Source: Treponema sp. (GTDB lineage: Bacteria > Spirochaetota > Spirochaetia > Treponematales > Treponemataceae). From it: DNA of 64,000 bases. Every line of letters starts with the position of its first letter. Position 1 is the first letter of the stretch. The stretch spans positions 372,001 to 436,000 of the forward strand of contig JAEESN010000001.1 of assembly GCA_016286365.1 (NCBI GenBank), written 5' to 3'. A program made the position numbers and the translations under genes. The notes under the pieces were generated by a model. The model was not told where the DNA came from. It did not search any database and saw only the letters and a program-made list of their open reading frames with translations. Below, one piece after another: positions 7,361-15,812 of this stretch.

Positions 7361-9934
7361 ATGAAAAAAACTCTTATAATTTTTGCTAACTTTTTGATTG
7401 TTCTTTTTACAATTTTCTTTGTTCTTCTTTACATCAGAAAACAAAGTGACTTTATGGAGAACTATAACACCGAAAATTTTGTAAATATGTCTATCGGAAT
7501 GGAACAGGTAACCACAAATTATCTTGAAGGTGAACAACGCCTCTGCGATTCATGGGCTGCCTGTATAAACCGCCGCAATATGAATATGAAAGAAGCAATG
7601 TCTTATCTTGATGTTGCCCAGCGCCTCCCGAATATATCTGCCCATATTGTTCTTGTAGATTCTTTTCAGGGTTATTCCAACAGACCGAAAATAAATGATC
7701 CCGATAATTACAATGTATCCTACAAAGAAATCGATATTTTTTCTTCATTGAATGAACTTCTTGGTCAACAGAATCAGGTACGGGTTACACGTTCTTTTAC
7801 AAATCCTATGAACGGTGTTCAGTCTATTGCCTTCTGTGATCTTATTGAGCTTTACGCTGATCCTTTAAAAAAGAATACTTCCGAAACCCAAAAAGCCATT
7901 CTCATGCGCGTTATACCGATTGATGTTCTTTCGAGTAAATGGGTATTCCCGTCAGAAAAATACAGCGATGCACAGATTTCGATTATTGATCGGAAAGGGA
8001 ATTATATTATCAAAGGGAAGTCATTTAAAAATTCAAACTTCTTCGAATTTTACAAGTCCTATAATCAGGTTACAAAAGATAACTATGAAAAACTCCAATC
8101 CGAAATTCACGAAACCGGCATGATCACAATGCAGAATTCAAAAGGCGAAAAAGCACTCATAGTTCATGTTCCGGTTAATACTTCCTTTGACTGGACTCTC
8201 CTCACTTATATTCCAATGACCGATATTACAAAAAATAATATCGACTGGCTTTTAGTCATTGTTGTTTCATTATGTCTGATAGTTCTGCTTGTTTTTGACA
8301 TTCTTGTAATCATGAGGTTTAACAGAAAACTTATTATTGCTGCCGAAGAAGCAGATTCAGCAAATAAGGCAAAGACTGATTTTCTTTCTACAATGTCTCA
8401 CGATATCCGAACTCCAATGAATGCAATCATCGGGCTTACAACAATTGCAGAAAAAAATGTAAATGATTCTATTTCCGTTCAGGATAATCTTCATAAAATC
8501 AAGCTGGCCAGCAATCATCTTTTAACACTCATAAATGACATTCTTGATATTTCTAAAGTAGAACGCGGAAATATAAGTCTTTCGCCTGTTACCTTCTCTA
8601 TCGTAGATTCTGCAGAAAACCTTGTAAATATTTCACAGCCTACAGTCCGTCAGAAAAATATAGACTTTAGATTCAGAAGTAAAAATATTCAATATGAATA
8701 TCTTTTTGCAGACCAGCTGCGTATGAATCAGATATTTATAAACATCCTTTCAAATGCATTAAAATATACTCCTGCCAATAAACAGGTTTATGTTGATTTA
8801 AAACAATTTCCGAGCGAGAAAAAAGGTTTTGTAAAGCTTGAATATAAGGTTTCGGACACAGGAATCGGAATGACAAAAAGTTTTATGGAAGTCATGTACG
8901 AGCCTTTTATCCGCCAGACCGACAGCCGCATAAATACAATTCAGGGAACAGGGCTTGGTCTTGCCATCACAAAAAAAATGGTCGATATGATGGGCGGTAA
9001 GATTGAATGTGAAAGCAAAGAAGGCGTTGGAACTACATTTACTGTTACACTTGATGTAGAAATTTCTTCAAAAGAACAGACAGAACAAAAACTTCCTCCG
9101 CTCGAAGTGCTTATTATTGATGATGATGAAGTGCTTCTGGAAACAGCTTCCGATACCCTTAAAGCTCTTGGAACAAATCCCGAAATTTCAGAATCTGGCG
9201 AAGATGCACTTAAAAAACTCCAGTCCAAAAAAGAGGTCGGCAAATCTTATGATGTTATAATTCTTGACTGGAAAATGCCCGGATCAGATGGAGTTGAACT
9301 CACTAAAAAAATCCGTAAAATTGCGGGAAACAATATTTCCATCCTTCTTGTTTCTGCATATGACTGGACACAGATTGAAGAAGATGCAAAAAAAGCCGGC
9401 ATAGACGGATTTATTTCAAAACCACTCTTCCGTTCTTCATTATTCAAAAAAATCAGCGAAATGCTGGGGCTTAAAGAAAATACAACTTCTCAAGAGGAAA
9501 AGGATTCTGATCTTGCAGATATGAAGATTCTTGTCGTTGAAGATATGGACGTAAACTGGGAAGTAATTTCTACACTGCTGGATATGTACGGAATTAAGTG
9601 TCATCGTGCAGAAAATGGAAAAATTGCCCTTAATATGCTAAAGGATATTCAGCCTGCAGAATATGATGTTGTATTTATGGATATACAGATGCCTGTGATG
9701 AATGGTCTTGAAGCAACCCGCGAAATCAGAAAGCTTGATAATCCTTATGCTGCAGGTATTCCGATTATAGCAATGACTGCAGATGCTTTCTCTGAAAACG
9801 TAGCAGAATGTCTTGAAGCGGGCATGAATGGTCATATTGCAAAACCAATAGATATTAATAATGTAATTAAAGAACTAAAGAAAATACGTCAGGCAAAACC
9901 TGATTTTACGAAAAGGGATGATTATGAAAAATAA
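7361..9934 (+). CDS. Hybrid sensor histidine kinase with two receivers
   Basis: An 857-residue membrane kinase. A transmembrane segment at 6-26, a periplasmic sensor of about 260 residues (Cache/PAS-like, not assigned), a second transmembrane segment at about 290-320, then HisKA (FLSTMSHDIRTP, H347), HATPase (NALKYTP, DTGIGM, GTGLGLAI) and two receiver domains with phosphoacceptors D636 (ILDWKMP) and D774 (FMDIQMP). The final receiver is followed by a short tail. It is tightly linked to an HPt gene upstream and to a binding-protein gene that begins inside its own 3' end, so the binding protein probably feeds it a ligand. Confidence 0.92.
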   Translation: MKKTLIIFANFLIVLFTIFFVLLYIRKQSDFMENYNTENFVNMSIGMEQVTTNYLEGEQRLCDSWAACINRRNMNMKEAMSYLDVAQRLPNISAHIVLVDSFQGYSNRPKINDPDNYNVSYKEIDIFSSLNELLGQQNQVRVTRSFTNPMNGVQSIAFCDLIELYADPLKKNTSETQKAILMRVIPIDVLSSKWVFPSEKYSDAQISIIDRKGNYIIKGKSFKNSNFFEFYKSYNQVTKDNYEKLQSEIHETGMITMQNSKGEKALIVHVPVNTSFDWTLLTYIPMTDITKNNIDWLLVIVVSLCLIVLLVFDILVIMRFNRKLIIAAEEADSANKAKTDFLSTMSHDIRTPMNAIIGLTTIAEKNVNDSISVQDNLHKIKLASNHLLTLINDILDISKVERGNISLSPVTFSIVDSAENLVNISQPTVRQKNIDFRFRSKNIQYEYLFADQLRMNQIFINILSNALKYTPANKQVYVDLKQFPSEKKGFVKLEYKVSDTGIGMTKSFMEVMYEPFIRQTDSRINTIQGTGLGLAITKKMVDMMGGKIECESKEGVGTTFTVTLDVEISSKEQTEQKLPPLEVLIIDDDEVLLETASDTLKALGTNPEISESGEDALKKLQSKKEVGKSYDVIILDWKMPGSDGVELTKKIRKIAGNNISILLVSAYDWTQIEEDAKKAGIDGFISKPLFRSSLFKKISEMLGLKENTTSQEEKDSDLADMKILVVEDMDVNWEVISTLLDMYGIKCHRAENGKIALNMLKDIQPAEYDVVFMDIQMPVMNGLEATREIRKLDNPYAAGIPIIAMTADAFSENVAECLEAGMNGHIAKPIDINNVIKELKKIRQAKPDFTKRDDYEK

Positions 9935-11204
9935 ACTTATTAAAACAAGTCTACAGATTTCAATTGCACTCTGCATTCTTTTTTCTTTTTTTTCGTGCAC
10001 AAGGAAAAATGAAGAAGCGGTGTTCGTTCCTAAGCTTGACGTTCAAACTAAGTGTAAAATCGAAATCGCCGGAAATTATTATAACTTTGAAGCATTGGAA
10101 GCAGAATTTGATCGCTTTAATGAGTTTTATCCTGATGTAGAACTTGCCTATACTTATCTTGATAATTATAAAACATCAATTTCTACATCTCTTGCAGGCC
10201 CAAATCCACCTGATATTTTCATGACTTTTCCATGGATGCTCGATAAAGCAAATTATAAACATCTTTATGGTTATGCAGAAAACCTTGCCGATAAAAAAAA
10301 CACTGCCCTTAATCTTTCATCAGTTAATCAAAAGCTTTTATATCATATGAGTGATGGTTCAATTCTAATGGTTCCGATTTTCTGTAGTGCTTACGGCATG
10401 CTTGTAAACGAAGATTTATTCCATAAAGAAGGAATCGAAATACCGGCAGATTATAACGAACTGATTACTGTCTGTAAGCAATTTAAGGATAAAGGTTATA
10501 AAAGCCCGATCATGTCACATTATTCAGAAACTTCCCTCATGGCTTCTTTAATATATCCATATTTTACAAAAGAAGTTATGAAGGATAAACAAGCCATTGC
10601 AAAATTAAATGAACTTAAACCCGAAGCCGGTGAATACATGAGACCTGTTTTGGAATGGCTCGAAGAATTCAAAAAATATGGATTTATTGATCAACTTGAA
10701 TGTAAGCAAATCGAAAACAATTATGCAGCAGTCATAATGCGCTTTTTCGAAGGTGATGTTCCTATGATGCTTGCTTCTTCCGATGTAGTTTCCGGTACAA
10801 AAAAACGTGAACAGCTGTCAGAAGCTTTTTCAAAGAACCCTTTTAAATACAGCTTTTATTCAGTTCCGGTTATGGAAAAAGGAGGAGCTGTACTGGAAGT
10901 TCCCTCAATAGAATTTTCAGTAAATAAAAACGGACAGAATCTGGAAATGGCAAATGAATTTATGCGATTTCTTTTACGAACCGAAGAGCTGAACAATATT
11001 GCAAAAATTAAAAGACTTATTACCTGTTCAACAATTTATTCCTTTGATGATGTTTATGCACCAATTGAAAATACAGAACATCTTTATCAGCTGGAAATTG
11101 GTCTTTTAGATAATACATACTCACAGCTCAGATGGGCAGGCTATAAAGTAATAACAGGTAAAATGACTATTGATGAAGCCATAAACAATTACGGTAAATT
11201 TTAA
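9924..11204 (+). CDS. Extracellular solute-binding lipoprotein (family 1)
   Basis: A lipoprotein of about 426 residues with a signal peptide ending in a lipobox (FFSC, followed by TRKNEE) and a sugar-type ABC binding-protein fold (AEFDRFNEFYPDVEL, GPNPPDIFMTFPWML). I chose the second ATG at 9924 because AAAAGGG lies six bases before it; the ATG at 9918 is too close. The gene begins inside the hybrid kinase gene. No ABC permease or ATPase gene is nearby, so a sensory co-receptor role for the phosphorelay is more likely than uptake. Ligand unknown. Confidence 0.85.
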   Translation: MKNKLIKTSLQISIALCILFSFFSCTRKNEEAVFVPKLDVQTKCKIEIAGNYYNFEALEAEFDRFNEFYPDVELAYTYLDNYKTSISTSLAGPNPPDIFMTFPWMLDKANYKHLYGYAENLADKKNTALNLSSVNQKLLYHMSDGSILMVPIFCSAYGMLVNEDLFHKEGIEIPADYNELITVCKQFKDKGYKSPIMSHYSETSLMASLIYPYFTKEVMKDKQAIAKLNELKPEAGEYMRPVLEWLEEFKKYGFIDQLECKQIENNYAAVIMRFFEGDVPMMLASSDVVSGTKKREQLSEAFSKNPFKYSFYSVPVMEKGGAVLEVPSIEFSVNKNGQNLEMANEFMRFLLRTEELNNIAKIKRLITCSTIYSFDDVYAPIENTEHLYQLEIGLLDNTYSQLRWAGYKVITGKMTIDEAINNYGKF

Positions 11205-11401
11205 TTATCTTTTTCCTGCTTTTCCATCAGCATTTCCGCGTCCGCCCGCCCCTGCCTTGTTTCGAGGTTGGTATATGAATTAACCCCGTCAACAGCATTT
11301 TTCTTAAGCTGAGCTTTTTTTGCGGCATTCTTTTTCAATTCCTGCTGTAACGCCCATGTTGAAGATCGGTTCATCAGGCTGTAATATTCTTTATCGTCCA
11401 T
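11201..11401 (-). CDS. Small hypothetical protein
   Basis: A 66-residue, highly charged, probably helical protein (lysine- and glutamine-rich middle, no signal peptide or membrane segment). It overlaps the end of the convergent binding-protein gene by four bases and is followed upstream by a dispersed repeat. Protein-like composition and a fitting gap are the only support; no good ribosome site is seen. I do not recognise it. Confidence 0.4.
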   Translation of the reverse strand: MDDKEYYSLMNRSSTWALQQELKKNAAKKAQLKKNAVDGVNSYTNLETRQGRADAEMLMEKQEKDN

Positions 11402-11411
11402 ATCAATATTT

Positions 11412-11601
11412 TTTTATGTAATTAATTATCTTATATTCATTTATTCCAGCGGGTCCCAGCGACGGAAAAAAAAGCAAGGTATCCCCCGTCTTCCGTGCCT
11501 CAGCCGGCGTAAACGCGGCCGATTCAATGCCGGGTCCCCCTTACTTTCTTTTTCCTGCGTCCCGCTTATACACATCCATATAAATAATTAATTACATAAA
11601 A
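11412..11601 (+). repeat. Dispersed structured repeat, copy C, in an 18-bp inverted repeat
   Basis: The core at 11450-11564 runs from CGGGTCCCAGCGACG through AAGGTATCCCCCGT, CTTCCGT, GCGTAAACGC and CCGGGTCCCCCTTA to CTGCGTCCCG, matching copy B in the opposite orientation. Outside it, TTTTATGTAATTAATTAT (11412-11429) and its exact reverse complement (11584-11601) form an 18-nt perfect inverted repeat. The nested palindromes suggest a folded RNA/DNA element or a small non-autonomous mobile element. It fills the gap between the vor operon end and the small gene at 11201. Confidence 0.7.
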
Positions 11602-11609
11602 TACTCAAA

Positions 11610-12185
11610 TCAGGCAGGCGTGTAAATAACTGCAAGAATCTTTGCTTTATTTTCACCATGGCTGTGTACGTGGTGTGCTACGATTGATTCATAATAAATC
11701 GAATCGCCCTGTTTGAGCTCGTACTTATCTTTACCGTAAATGATTTCTACTTCGCCTTCAAGGACATAAATAAATTCTTCGCCTTCGTGACTAGACGTTT
11801 TGATTTCTTCTTCTGATGAAGGGAAAATATCGATGATAAACGGATCCATGTGACGGCCGGCTTTGTTCTGTGCGAGTGTGTAAAAATCAAGGTCGGAATT
11901 AACGGCATTTCCACGATCACTGAATCTTGTTACTTCTTTTTTATCCTGAGCGCGTGTTACAACAGGGCCTAAATTTTCATCATCATCCATAAAAGTACCA
12001 AGGCGTACACCAAGAACACGTGCAATTTTAATAAGCGGTGTGAGGTTTGGAACAAGACTTCCGTCTTCGATGCTCTGAATCTGTGCAACAGAAAGATTTG
12101 TGCGTTCTGAAACATCCTCAATTGAAAGCTTGCGGTTTTCGCGAACCAGTTTTACTTTTGCACCAATTTTATTTTTTTCACTCAT
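11610..12185 (-). CDS. XRE-family regulator with cupin domain, vor operon
   Basis: A 191-residue regulator. Residues about 8-66 form an XRE helix-turn-helix (LSIEDVSERTNLSVAQIQSIEDG), and residues about 115-190 form a cupin (HEGEEFIYVLEGEVEI, KQGDSIYYES, AHHVHSHGE). It is the last gene of the vor operon, starting four bases after vorC ends, so it is co-expressed with the enzyme it probably controls. Paralogous to the protein at 468-1019. The palindrome at 14881-14897 upstream of this operon is the best candidate binding site, making this an autoregulatory loop by inference. Confidence 0.88.
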   Translation of the reverse strand: MSEKNKIGAKVKLVRENRKLSIEDVSERTNLSVAQIQSIEDGSLVPNLTPLIKIARVLGVRLGTFMDDDENLGPVVTRAQDKKEVTRFSDRGNAVNSDLDFYTLAQNKAGRHMDPFIIDIFPSSEEEIKTSSHEGEEFIYVLEGEVEIIYGKDKYELKQGDSIYYESIVAHHVHSHGENKAKILAVIYTPA

Positions 12186-12189
12186 AATT

Positions 12190-12744
12190 TTATCCTTTTA
12201 TCTCATAATCCTTATTATATGCAGCTTCGATTGTTGCAATGTTTATAGGATTGAACTTTTTATTGCGCGCAGAAATTGCTTCGTCCAAAGCGTATTCAAA
12301 TGGCTTTACACCACTTACCATACCAGGACAAACTTTTGCAAGACAGCCTAAAACTACCATGTTTGCACCACGTGGATTATTGCTTTCCTGTGCCATTTCG
12401 TTACAAGGAAGAGCAAGTGTTCTGATATCATTTCGTGCAGGGGCAATATCGATAAGGCTTGAATTATAAATTAAAAGACCACCTTTTTTCAAAAGAGGTT
12501 CAAACTTTGTCATTGAAGGTTTGTTCAAGGCAACTACAACATCAGGATTTTCGATAACCGGTGAAGCAACTTCTTCATCACTTACGATTACTGAACAGTT
12601 TGCAGTTCCTCCGCGCATCTCTGCACCATATGATGGAATATGAGAAACATATTTATCTTCGCTCATTCCGGCGAGTGTAAGAATCTTTCCGGCAAGAATA
12701 ACTCCCTGACCGCCAAAGCCTGCAAAAATTATTTCTGTTGTCAT
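12190..12744 (-). CDS. vorC: 2-oxoacid:ferredoxin oxidoreductase, gamma subunit
   Basis: A 184-residue subunit of the POR/KOR/VOR gamma family, with FAGFGGQGVILAG at the N-terminus and HIPSYGAEMRGGTANCSVIVS, the CoA-domain region. It works with the alpha and beta subunits to oxidise a 2-oxoacid to acyl-CoA, CO2 and reduced ferredoxin, or the reverse. It overlaps the beta gene by four bases (ATGA). VOR rather than KOR or POR is preferred from the DBAC subunit set and order; substrate is not proven. Confidence 0.88.
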   Translation of the reverse strand: MTTEIIFAGFGGQGVILAGKILTLAGMSEDKYVSHIPSYGAEMRGGTANCSVIVSDEEVASPVIENPDVVVALNKPSMTKFEPLLKKGGLLIYNSSLIDIAPARNDIRTLALPCNEMAQESNNPRGANMVVLGCLAKVCPGMVSGVKPFEYALDEAISARNKKFNPINIATIEAAYNKDYEIKG

Positions 12745-13535
12745 TTTGCACCTCCTACAACTCCTGCCTTTGGTGTACTGGCTTCCGGAGCATTTCCGGC
12801 TGGAATATCACGGAATACACCAAGAGGATAATATGGTTCCATTTCTTCTTTTACCCAGTCAGCGGCAACTACAGGATTCACACCCCAGTTTGTAGGACAC
12901 ATACTCAATATTTCTACAAAGCTGTAGCCCTTACCTTCTTTCTGATAAGTCAATGCTTTTTTGATTGCTGCCTTAGTCTGATTGATATGCTTTACATCGT
13001 ATACCGCACAGCGTTCAATATATTTTGGTTCTACAAGAGTATTCAAAAGTTCACATGCACGGATTGGATATCCTACTTCTTCTGCTTTTCTTCCGTATGG
13101 AGTTGTTTTTGTAACCTGGCCAACCAAAGAAGTTGGAGCCATCTGTCCGCCTGTCATACCATAAATTGCATTGTTGATAAAAATAACAGTGATGTTTTCA
13201 CCACGGTTTGCTGCATGAATTGTTTCACCAGTACCGATTGCTAAAAGATCCCCATCACCCTGATAGCTGATTACGATCTTATCCGGATGAACTCTCTTCA
13301 TACCGGTTGCAACAGCTGGAGCACGTCCGTGAGCTGCTTCACATGCATCTACATTGATATAGTTATATGCATATACGGCACATCCTACAGGAGCTACCAA
13401 AAGAACATCCTGCTGGATATCCAGTTCATCTATTACCTGAGCAATAAGCTTATGAACAATTCCGTGTCCGCAGCCTGCACAATAATGTGTCTTTACATCG
13501 CACATTGATTTTGGAAATTCATATTTCTTACTCAT
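12741..13535 (-). CDS. vorA: 2-oxoacid:ferredoxin oxidoreductase, beta (TPP) subunit
   Basis: A 264-residue thiamine-diphosphate subunit. CAGCGHGIVHK provides an early cysteine motif, GDGDLLAIGTGE with IFINNAIYGMTGGQ is the TPP/Mg site, and APTSLVGQVTKTTPYGR follows. The C-terminal tail is short and alanine/proline-rich. The start overlaps the alpha gene by eight bases, which fits translational coupling. Confidence 0.88.
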   Translation of the reverse strand: MSKKYEFPKSMCDVKTHYCAGCGHGIVHKLIAQVIDELDIQQDVLLVAPVGCAVYAYNYINVDACEAAHGRAPAVATGMKRVHPDKIVISYQGDGDLLAIGTGETIHAANRGENITVIFINNAIYGMTGGQMAPTSLVGQVTKTTPYGRKAEEVGYPIRACELLNTLVEPKYIERCAVYDVKHINQTKAAIKKALTYQKEGKGYSFVEILSMCPTNWGVNPVVAADWVKEEMEPYYPLGVFRDIPAGNAPEASTPKAGVVGGAK

Positions 13536-14586
13536 AGCTTTTTACCTTCTCAATAATTGCATCAACCTTTGGAATGATTCCGCCCGGTTCACCATAAAAA
13601 TCAACATCACTTACTTTGCGGCCGCTGTATAATTTTACGTCCTGTACCATCTGTCCCATAGACATTTCTACAGTTAAAATCTTTTTTGCATTTTTACATG
13701 AAGCTTCAAGTTCTTTCTGAGGGAATGGCCAGAGAGTTATAGGTCTGAATAAACCAGCTTTAATTCCCTGCTCACGAAGCATCTTTACTGCTTTTTTACA
13801 TACACGTGCTGCAGTTCCATAACCTGTAAGAATGTAGTCTGCATCATCGCACATATAAACTTCTGCAGCAGTTTCGTTATCCTGAATTTTCTGATAATTC
13901 TTGAAAAGCTGTTTTGTATGTTCGTTTAATTCACCGTCAACTCCGGAAAGCTTTAATGACATTACCTTATTCTGATTACGGTCTTTTGTCTTTCCTGTTA
14001 AAGCCCATGGTTTATCTATAAACTTTGTTACTTTTTCCGGAAGGATACATGGTTCACTCATCTGTCCAAGATATCCGTCTCCTAAAATCATGACTGCAAC
14101 GCGATATTTGTCTGCAATATCAAATGCTTTTACAGTCCAGTCTGCCATTTCCTGAACAGTTCCCGGAGCAATTACGACAACATGATAGTCACCGTTTCCG
14201 CCGCCTCTTGTTGCCTGAAAGTAATCTCCCTGTGCACCACTGATGTTTCCAAGTCCTGGACCACCTCTCATCATGTTTACGATTACACATGGAAGCTGTG
14301 CACCAGAAATATATGAAATACCTTCCTGTTTAAGAGAGATTCCAGGAGATGATGATGAAGTCATTGCACGAGCCCCTGCAGCTGCAGCACCCATTACCAT
14401 ATTGATTGCGGCAAGTTCTGATTCAGCCTGTAAGAATGTTCCACCTTCTTCCGGAAGACGTTTTGCCATATAAGCCGGAATTTCGTTCTGTGGTGTAATA
14501 GGATAAGCAAAATAAAAACGGCAGCCCGCTCTTAAAGCAGCTTCACCGATTGCTTCGTTTCCTTTCATCAATACTTTGTTACTCAT
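13528..14586 (-). CDS. vorB: 2-oxoacid:ferredoxin oxidoreductase, alpha subunit
   Basis: A 352-residue alpha subunit carrying the pyrimidine-binding and transketolase C-terminal-like domains. Family signatures are FYFAYPITPQNEIPAYMA, QAESELAAINMVMGAAAAGAR and SSSPGISLKQEGISY. The RGGPGLGNISGAQGDY stretch also fits the VOR/KOR alpha family. Second gene of the operon, four bases after the ferredoxin subunit. Residues that separate branched-chain, pyruvate and 2-oxoglutarate enzymes cannot be judged by eye. Confidence 0.9.
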   Translation of the reverse strand: MSNKVLMKGNEAIGEAALRAGCRFYFAYPITPQNEIPAYMAKRLPEEGGTFLQAESELAAINMVMGAAAAGARAMTSSSSPGISLKQEGISYISGAQLPCVIVNMMRGGPGLGNISGAQGDYFQATRGGGNGDYHVVVIAPGTVQEMADWTVKAFDIADKYRVAVMILGDGYLGQMSEPCILPEKVTKFIDKPWALTGKTKDRNQNKVMSLKLSGVDGELNEHTKQLFKNYQKIQDNETAAEVYMCDDADYILTGYGTAARVCKKAVKMLREQGIKAGLFRPITLWPFPQKELEASCKNAKKILTVEMSMGQMVQDVKLYSGRKVSDVDFYGEPGGIIPKVDAIIEKVKSYE

Positions 14587-14589
14587 ATT

Positions 14590-14802
14590 CTACTCAGCCT
14601 CAATTTCTATAACACAATCAGGGCACATAGTTGCACAGAAAGTGCAGGCAATACAGCTTGCCTCATCATTACATACAGGATAATTTACACCCTGTCCGTT
14701 TGTATCTTTTGACATTTCCAAAATATTTTTAGGACAAACACGGATACATAATCCGCAGCCTTTACAGCGTTCCCTGTCGATAAGTGGTTTTCCTTTAGCC
14801 AT
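14590..14802 (-). CDS. vorD: 2-oxoacid oxidoreductase ferredoxin subunit
   Basis: A 70-residue 2[4Fe-4S] ferredoxin with CKGCGLCIRVCP and CIACTFCATMCP. It transfers electrons between the TPP subunit and free ferredoxin. First gene of the five-gene operon vorD-vorB-vorA-vorC-XRE-cupin. The leader of about 80 nt contains CTGGAG before the ATG and an AT-rich TTGTAT-N17-TATTAT promoter, with the palindromic operator upstream. Confidence 0.9.
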   Translation of the reverse strand: MAKGKPLIDRERCKGCGLCIRVCPKNILEMSKDTNGQGVNYPVCNDEASCIACTFCATMCPDCVIEIEAE

Positions 14803-14880
14803 ACAAACTCCAGAAAAATTATTTTATAACCATATAATATAAAAAAAAGAAAATAAATACAATACAGTTATATTAAATTT

Positions 14881-14897
14881 CTTTAATATTATTAAAG
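14881..14897 (-). promoter_or_regulatory. Predicted operator, perfect palindrome (vor operon)
   Basis: CTTTAATATTATTAAAG is a perfect 8+1+8 palindrome, with only the central base unpaired. It lies about 80 bp upstream of vorD and 18 bp upstream of the predicted -35 box. Near-copies sit at matching places upstream of the acyl-CoA ligase (5285-5301) and the first XRE-cupin gene (1116-1132). Three hits in three functionally linked promoters make chance unlikely, though the AT-rich background weakens the argument. Confidence 0.65.
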
Positions 14898-14921
14898 TTT
14901 TTTAGTGTGAGTAATTATGCC

Positions 14922-15038
14922 AAATAGCAATGCCGTAGTTTCCGCCAGAAAACTACAAACGCCTACAGAACCAACGAACGATGACAAAAAGTTAAAAAAT
15001 AGCAATGTAGTAGTTTTCGCCAGAAAACTACAAACGCC
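14922..15038. repeat. Pair of 42-bp hairpin repeats
   Basis: Copies at 14922-14963 and 14997-15038 (75-bp period) match at 39 of 42 positions. Each contains an inverted repeat; in copy 2, GTAGTTTTC and GAAAACTAC flank GCCA (15010-15031). In copy 1 one stem base differs. The pair occupies the gap between the vor promoter and the HD-domain gene. It looks like a REP-type extragenic palindrome family. Both strands are open through it, which explains spurious ORFs here. Confidence 0.7.
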
Positions 15039-15081
15039 CGTTAATAATTGGTTTATTGGAATACAAGTGTATCGGGCGTTA

Positions 15082-15789
15082 TCAGGCGTTATACCATTGC
15101 GCCGCTGTTTGATCTGCAAGCTGCAGTAAAACTACAAGGGGATTTTCCAGAAAGTTCGAATAATTAATCTGTTCTGTCTGTGTCAAATCGCTAAATCCCA
15201 TGTGTCTGCTTACTGCTTCGAGCACTGTGCGGTTTTTAATGAGGGATGGGAAAATCTCGAGCATCTTCAAAACTGATTCGTTTCCGTGGCCAAGGTTTCT
15301 GTTATCGTTTCTTGTCTTAAAGAAAGGCTGCTTTACCCAGTTACCGTTGATATCCTTTGTGTTACGGAATTCTGTTGTATAAAAGCCTGTCTTACAAAAA
15401 TCGTGGCATAAGGCAGAAACAAAAATATCGAATGCTGTGATAATAAATCTGTCTTTTTTAGGACATTCCAGAAAATTTTCTATAAGTGGTTTTGTAAAAA
15501 TAAGAGCCTGACGGATTACCATCAAAGAATGAACTGCAAGACCACCTTTAAAATCTCCATGATATTTTGCAGAAGCCGGTGCTGTCCAGAAATCACTTTC
15601 ATCAAGCCAGTCACACAAAGCGGCTGATTCAGTCTTATTCTTTATGATGTAATTTATCATTTCTATAAAGCAGGGTTTTACTGCTTCCATTACATAGGTT
15701 CCGTTTTCAGAAACAGGGCTGAATTCCTTATATATATCCAAAAGTTCATCTGCTTCGCTGTAAAGTTTTAATTTTTCTTCTTCTGTCAT
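15082..15789 (-). CDS. HD-domain phosphohydrolase-like protein
   Basis: A 235-residue soluble protein with the HD-family metal ligands in order: GGLAVHSLMV, SALCHDFCK (the HD pair), NLGHGNESV, AVSRHMGF and LLQLADQTA. The set resembles YhaM/HD-hydrolase proteins that act on nucleotides or RNA ends, but no OB domain is present and the substrate cannot be called. It ends within a GGCGTTAT direct repeat. Gene stands alone between the hairpin repeats and the OmpA-like gene. Confidence 0.75.
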   Translation of the reverse strand: MTEEEKLKLYSEADELLDIYKEFSPVSENGTYVMEAVKPCFIEMINYIIKNKTESAALCDWLDESDFWTAPASAKYHGDFKGGLAVHSLMVIRQALIFTKPLIENFLECPKKDRFIITAFDIFVSALCHDFCKTGFYTTEFRNTKDINGNWVKQPFFKTRNDNRNLGHGNESVLKMLEIFPSLIKNRTVLEAVSRHMGFSDLTQTEQINYSNFLENPLVVLLQLADQTAAQWYNA

Positions 15790-15812
15790 CTTTATTCCTT
15801 TTTTGTATTTTA

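Noticed and set aside
9918-9923. Earlier ATG for the solute-binding lipoprotein
   Set aside because: The AAAAGGG ribosome site touches it; the ATG at 9924 has proper spacing and starts a normal signal peptide.
12738-13244. Plus-strand ORF antisense to vorA
   Set aside because: Cysteine- and phenylalanine-rich shadow of the reverse strand of a conserved TPP subunit.
14892-15129. Overlapping ORFs on both strands through the vor/HD gap
   Set aside because: Their sequence simply translates the 42-bp hairpin repeats twice; no ribosome site and no protein-like composition outside the repeats.
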